NCBI RefSeq assembly: GCF_014337195.1 | Contig: NZ_CP060634.1 | Coordinates: 1,240,001 to 1,304,000, forward strand | DNA length: 64,000 nt | Direction of reading: 5' to 3' | From: Qiania dongpingensis | GTDB lineage: Bacteria; Bacillota; Clostridia; Lachnospirales; Lachnospiraceae | Shown: positions 59,378-64,000 of the stretch, piece after piece | Layout of the letters: each line of letters starts with the position of its first letter | How positions within the stretch are numbered: position 1 is the stretch's first letter | Translations under genes and position numbers: made by a program | Notes under the pieces: generated by a model | What the model was told of the DNA's origin: nothing | Seen by the model: only the letters and a program-made list of their open reading frames with translations | Database searches by the model: none

Positions 59378-60655
59378 ATGACATTTTTCACAAAGAAAAC
59401 CGTATGTGTAGCCTGTGGGCACGAGGTTTCCGGAGACGAGATCTTCGAGGGCTGCCCCAAATGCAAGGAGAGGGGCATCTCTGCCAATCTCTCCACCAAA
59501 TATGACTTCAGCGGCTACAGCCAGAAAGAACTAAAAGATATCTACTACAATGCGCCGAAAGCGAAAGGGCTGTGGACTCACCGCGCGTTCCTCCCCATTG
59601 ACGACGATATAGAACCTGTCTCCATCGGAGAGGGCAATACGCCGTTAATCCACTGCAAGTCCCTCGGAAAAGCACTCGGACTTAAAAACCTGTACATAAA
59701 AAATGAATCGCAGAACCCCACCTGGTCCTATAAGGACCGTCTGGCTGCGGTAGGTGTGACCAGGGCAAAGCAGGAAAAGGCCGTGGCCGTCACAGTTTCT
59801 TCCACCGGAAATCACGGTGCCGCCACAGCCGCCATGTGCGCCGCCGCGGGCATCCCATGTGTTGTATTCACTGTAGCCCAGGTCCCCCAGACCATGAAGA
59901 CTCTGATGCAGTCCTATGGAGCCAGTGTCATCGTCACTCCTACCATGGAGGACCGCTGGATTCTCAGCAAAAAATGTGTAAAAGAAAAGAACTGGTATCC
60001 GCTGACCGGATTCCTGAACCCTTCCATCGGCAGCAATCCTTATGGCGTCGACGGCTACAAGACCATAACCTTTGAGATCTTTGATGAGCTGGGAGAACTG
60101 CCCGACTACATTTCCGTGCCGTGCGCCCACTCTGACGGACTATATGGAATCTGGAAAGGCGCCAAAGATCTGGTGGAAACCGGAATCACGGAAAAACAGA
60201 CGCGCATGGTCGCCGCGGAGGTCTACGGTTCCCTGAAAAAATCCCTGGAGCTCCATTCCGAAGGCACCGTCGCCGTACCGACGGACGGCTGGAGCGTATC
60301 CTTCTCCATCGGAGGCGGGAAAGCCACCCATCAGGGCTACATGGCTTTAAAAGAATCCAAGGGCCTCGCCCACTACAGCAGCGATCCGGAAACTATGGAA
60401 ATGCAGCTTCTCCTCGGCAGGCATGAAGGCATCTATGCAGAGGCTTCCTCGGTCACTTCCCTTGTGGTGATAAAAAAACTGGTCGATGAAGGCAAAATCG
60501 ATCCCAACGCGAAAATAGTCGCTATCATCACCTCCAGCGGGCTAAAAGACCCGGCCACTACAGCCGGATATCTTCCGGAGGTTCCCGTCATTAAGCCAGA
60601 AATCGGCTCATTAAAGGAAGCTTTGGAAAAATATTATCATGTGGATCTCCTTTGA
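59378..60655 (+). CDS. Threonine-synthase-like PLP enzyme with N-terminal zinc ribbon
   Basis: A 425-residue PLP fold-type II enzyme. Residues about 10-35 carry CVACGHE and CPKCKERG, a four-cysteine zinc ribbon. The PLP domain shows IGEGNTPLIHCKSLG, the Schiff-base Lys in NPTWSYKDRLAAV, and the phosphate loop SSTGNHGAATAAM. The order and length resemble threonine synthase, but SxKDR, the lack of a typical phosphohomoserine loop and the catabolic context also allow a beta-lyase or ammonia-lyase role. It starts 2 bp after the M24 gene (GGAGG in that gene's end). Confidence 0.82.
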   Translation: MTFFTKKTVCVACGHEVSGDEIFEGCPKCKERGISANLSTKYDFSGYSQKELKDIYYNAPKAKGLWTHRAFLPIDDDIEPVSIGEGNTPLIHCKSLGKALGLKNLYIKNESQNPTWSYKDRLAAVGVTRAKQEKAVAVTVSSTGNHGAATAAMCAAAGIPCVVFTVAQVPQTMKTLMQSYGASVIVTPTMEDRWILSKKCVKEKNWYPLTGFLNPSIGSNPYGVDGYKTITFEIFDELGELPDYISVPCAHSDGLYGIWKGAKDLVETGITEKQTRMVAAEVYGSLKKSLELHSEGTVAVPTDGWSVSFSIGGGKATHQGYMALKESKGLAHYSSDPETMEMQLLLGRHEGIYAEASSVTSLVVIKKLVDEGKIDPNAKIVAIITSSGLKDPATTAGYLPEVPVIKPEIGSLKEALEKYYHVDLL

Positions 60656-60686
60656 TCTCAAAAACTGTTCATGATAAATCCGTCAG

Positions 60687-60714
60687 AACGGCCGCCCCTT
60701 CCCGGACGGCCGTT
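60687..60714. terminator. Bidirectional terminator between the PLP-enzyme gene and the RluA gene
   Basis: AACGGCCG (60687-60694) and CGGCCGTT (60707-60714) form a perfect 8-bp stem between two converging genes; the plus strand continues TTGATTT. Confidence 0.75.
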
Positions 60715-60727
60715 TGATTTCCTATGT

Positions 60728-61639
60728 TCATAGCCGGCCGGCGCCTGACATTCCACCCAGCACGCGCCGCATATCCTCCGGCAGCGGAGCGGAAAAATCC
60801 ATCTCCTCTCCGGTGATGGGATGCCTAAAAGCCAGACGGGCCGAATGGAGCGCCTGCCTGCCGATATGTTCCATATCCGGGTTATAAAGATAATCCCCGA
60901 TCAGCGGAAAACCCAGATACTTCATATGGATTCGGATCTGATGTGTCCTTCCGGTCTCCAGCCGCAGGGAAACCAGACTGTGTCCGTTTCTCACCTCCAG
61001 CAGCCGGTAGTGGGTAACTGCCGTTTCCCCGTTTTTAAAATCCACTTCTCGTTCTATGATGGAACCCGGTTTACGTGAGAGAGGAGCTACGATGGTACCC
61101 TCCGGGGGGTCCACCCGGCCGCGCACAAGCGCCAGATATTCCCGGTGTATCTCCCGCCGGACAGCCATGGAAGACAGTATGCCCGAGCTGAGCATATGCT
61201 TGGCTATCACCGTCAGCCCTGAAGTATCGCGGTCCAGCCGGTTGGTGCACCGGAAGATAAATGGCTTTCCCTGCTCTTTGTAATACCAGGCCAAAGCGTT
61301 CGCCATTGAATTCGTGTAATTATTCATGGAAGGATGGGTGGGCATGCCGGCCGACTTGTTCACCACCAGAATATCCTCATCTTCGTAGACCAGTTCCACG
61401 GGAAGCGGCACCGGTACGATTTTTTCAGAGGATTCCGTCTCGCGGATGTGGACCATGAGCTCATCTCCCGCGGCCAGCCGGCTGTTCATATGACAGCAGG
61501 ATCCATTCAGCATCACTCCGTCCTGCATTTTTTTTAGCCGGATGAGATTCTGCCTGGAATAACCCCTGCGTTTCAGATATTGTTCTATTTTAAGCTCCGC
61601 CTCTTCGGCGGCGATCGTATAAGTCAAAGTACGGTTCAT
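60728..61639 (-). CDS. RluA-family pseudouridine synthase
   Basis: A 303-residue RNA-modifying enzyme. An N-terminal S4-like region (about 10-70: KIEQYLKRRGYSRQNLIRLKK, GVMLNGSCCHMNSRLAAGD) is followed by the RluA catalytic domain with LVVNKSAGMPTHPS, the catalytic Asp in NRLDRDTSGLTVIAK, and ETGRTHQIRIHM. It isomerises uridine in rRNA or tRNA; the exact position cannot be predicted. ATG 61639 (MNRTLTYTI) has GGAGA upstream; earlier ATGs in the frame do not. Confidence 0.92.
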   Translation of the reverse strand: MNRTLTYTIAAEEAELKIEQYLKRRGYSRQNLIRLKKMQDGVMLNGSCCHMNSRLAAGDELMVHIRETESSEKIVPVPLPVELVYEDEDILVVNKSAGMPTHPSMNNYTNSMANALAWYYKEQGKPFIFRCTNRLDRDTSGLTVIAKHMLSSGILSSMAVRREIHREYLALVRGRVDPPEGTIVAPLSRKPGSIIEREVDFKNGETAVTHYRLLEVRNGHSLVSLRLETGRTHQIRIHMKYLGFPLIGDYLYNPDMEHIGRQALHSARLAFRHPITGEEMDFSAPLPEDMRRVLGGMSGAGRL

Positions 61640-61720
61640 GATCAAATTCTCCAGTATTTTCTGTATCCTATCATACATCATTTCCGGAGACTTTGCAGTA
61701 TCCGCCTGCTTTTTCTCTGT

Positions 61721-64000
<2,280 letters not shown>

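Overview
The window looks like a chromosomal segment from an anaerobic gut Firmicute, most likely Lachnospiraceae. I infer this from about 50% GC, AGGAGG ribosome-binding sites, sugar-binding lipoproteins of the MKKxLSLVLAAVMxLSLAACG type, YesM/YesN two-component pairs, FGGY kinases and SH3/NlpC-P60 proteins. I see no tRNA, rRNA, CRISPR array, phage gene or transposase. Both ends cut through genes. Several starts given here were moved to the ATG or GTG that has a proper ribosome-binding site.

0-18 kb. Two paralogous secreted SH3/NlpC-P60 cell-wall hydrolases (the first partial) bracket a carbohydrate block. Both have a perfect TTGACA-N17-TATAAT promoter with a WalR-like box just downstream of it. 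Between them, read right to left, are glycogen phosphorylase, a class II sugar-phosphate aldolase with its own promoter and terminator, and a long operon: ribose-type ABC transporter, rhamnulokinase-like FGGY kinase, YesN-type response regulator, YesM-type histidine kinase with no sensor domain, a tandem ABC-ATPase homologue that has lost its nucleotide-binding motifs, methylthioribose kinase (mtnK) and methylthioribose-1-phosphate isomerase (mtnA). I read this as uptake and salvage of 5-methylthioribose and/or 5-deoxyribose, with the aldolase closing a DHAP shunt.

18-25 kb. A flavin-binding small protein, an AraC regulator with a GyrI-like domain beside a stand-alone GyrI-like protein, a gene-free region of about 670 bp packed with hairpins (candidate structured RNA), and a sodium-linked set: NhaC antiporter, alanine dehydrogenase and NSS symporter.

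25-46.5 kb. A catabolic island for an unidentified sugar acid or modified sugar. It has an L-xylulokinase/UlaE-like operon with an SDR and a PPC protein, a branched-chain-type (Liv) ABC transporter, three D-2-hydroxyacid dehydrogenases, two HpcH/HpaI aldolase homologues (one with an altered active site), two paralogous type I phosphomannose-isomerase-like cupins, glycerate kinase, a DapA-family aldolase, a divergent AroE homologue, an Fe-S aldo/keto reductase and another SDR. A CdaR-type regulator lies at 50-51.5 kb. The implied end products are pyruvate and phosphoglycerate, but the substrate cannot be read from the sequence.

46.5-64 kb. An AT-rich four-gene ABC module with a lipoprotein, the CdaR regulator, an AEC permease, a methyltransferase, a MarR/M50 protease/phospholipase-D operon, threonine aldolase and a YheO-type regulator divergent from an M24 peptidase and a threonine-synthase-like enzyme, an RluA pseudouridine synthase, and a 6-phospho-beta-glucosidase with the end of its PTS permease.
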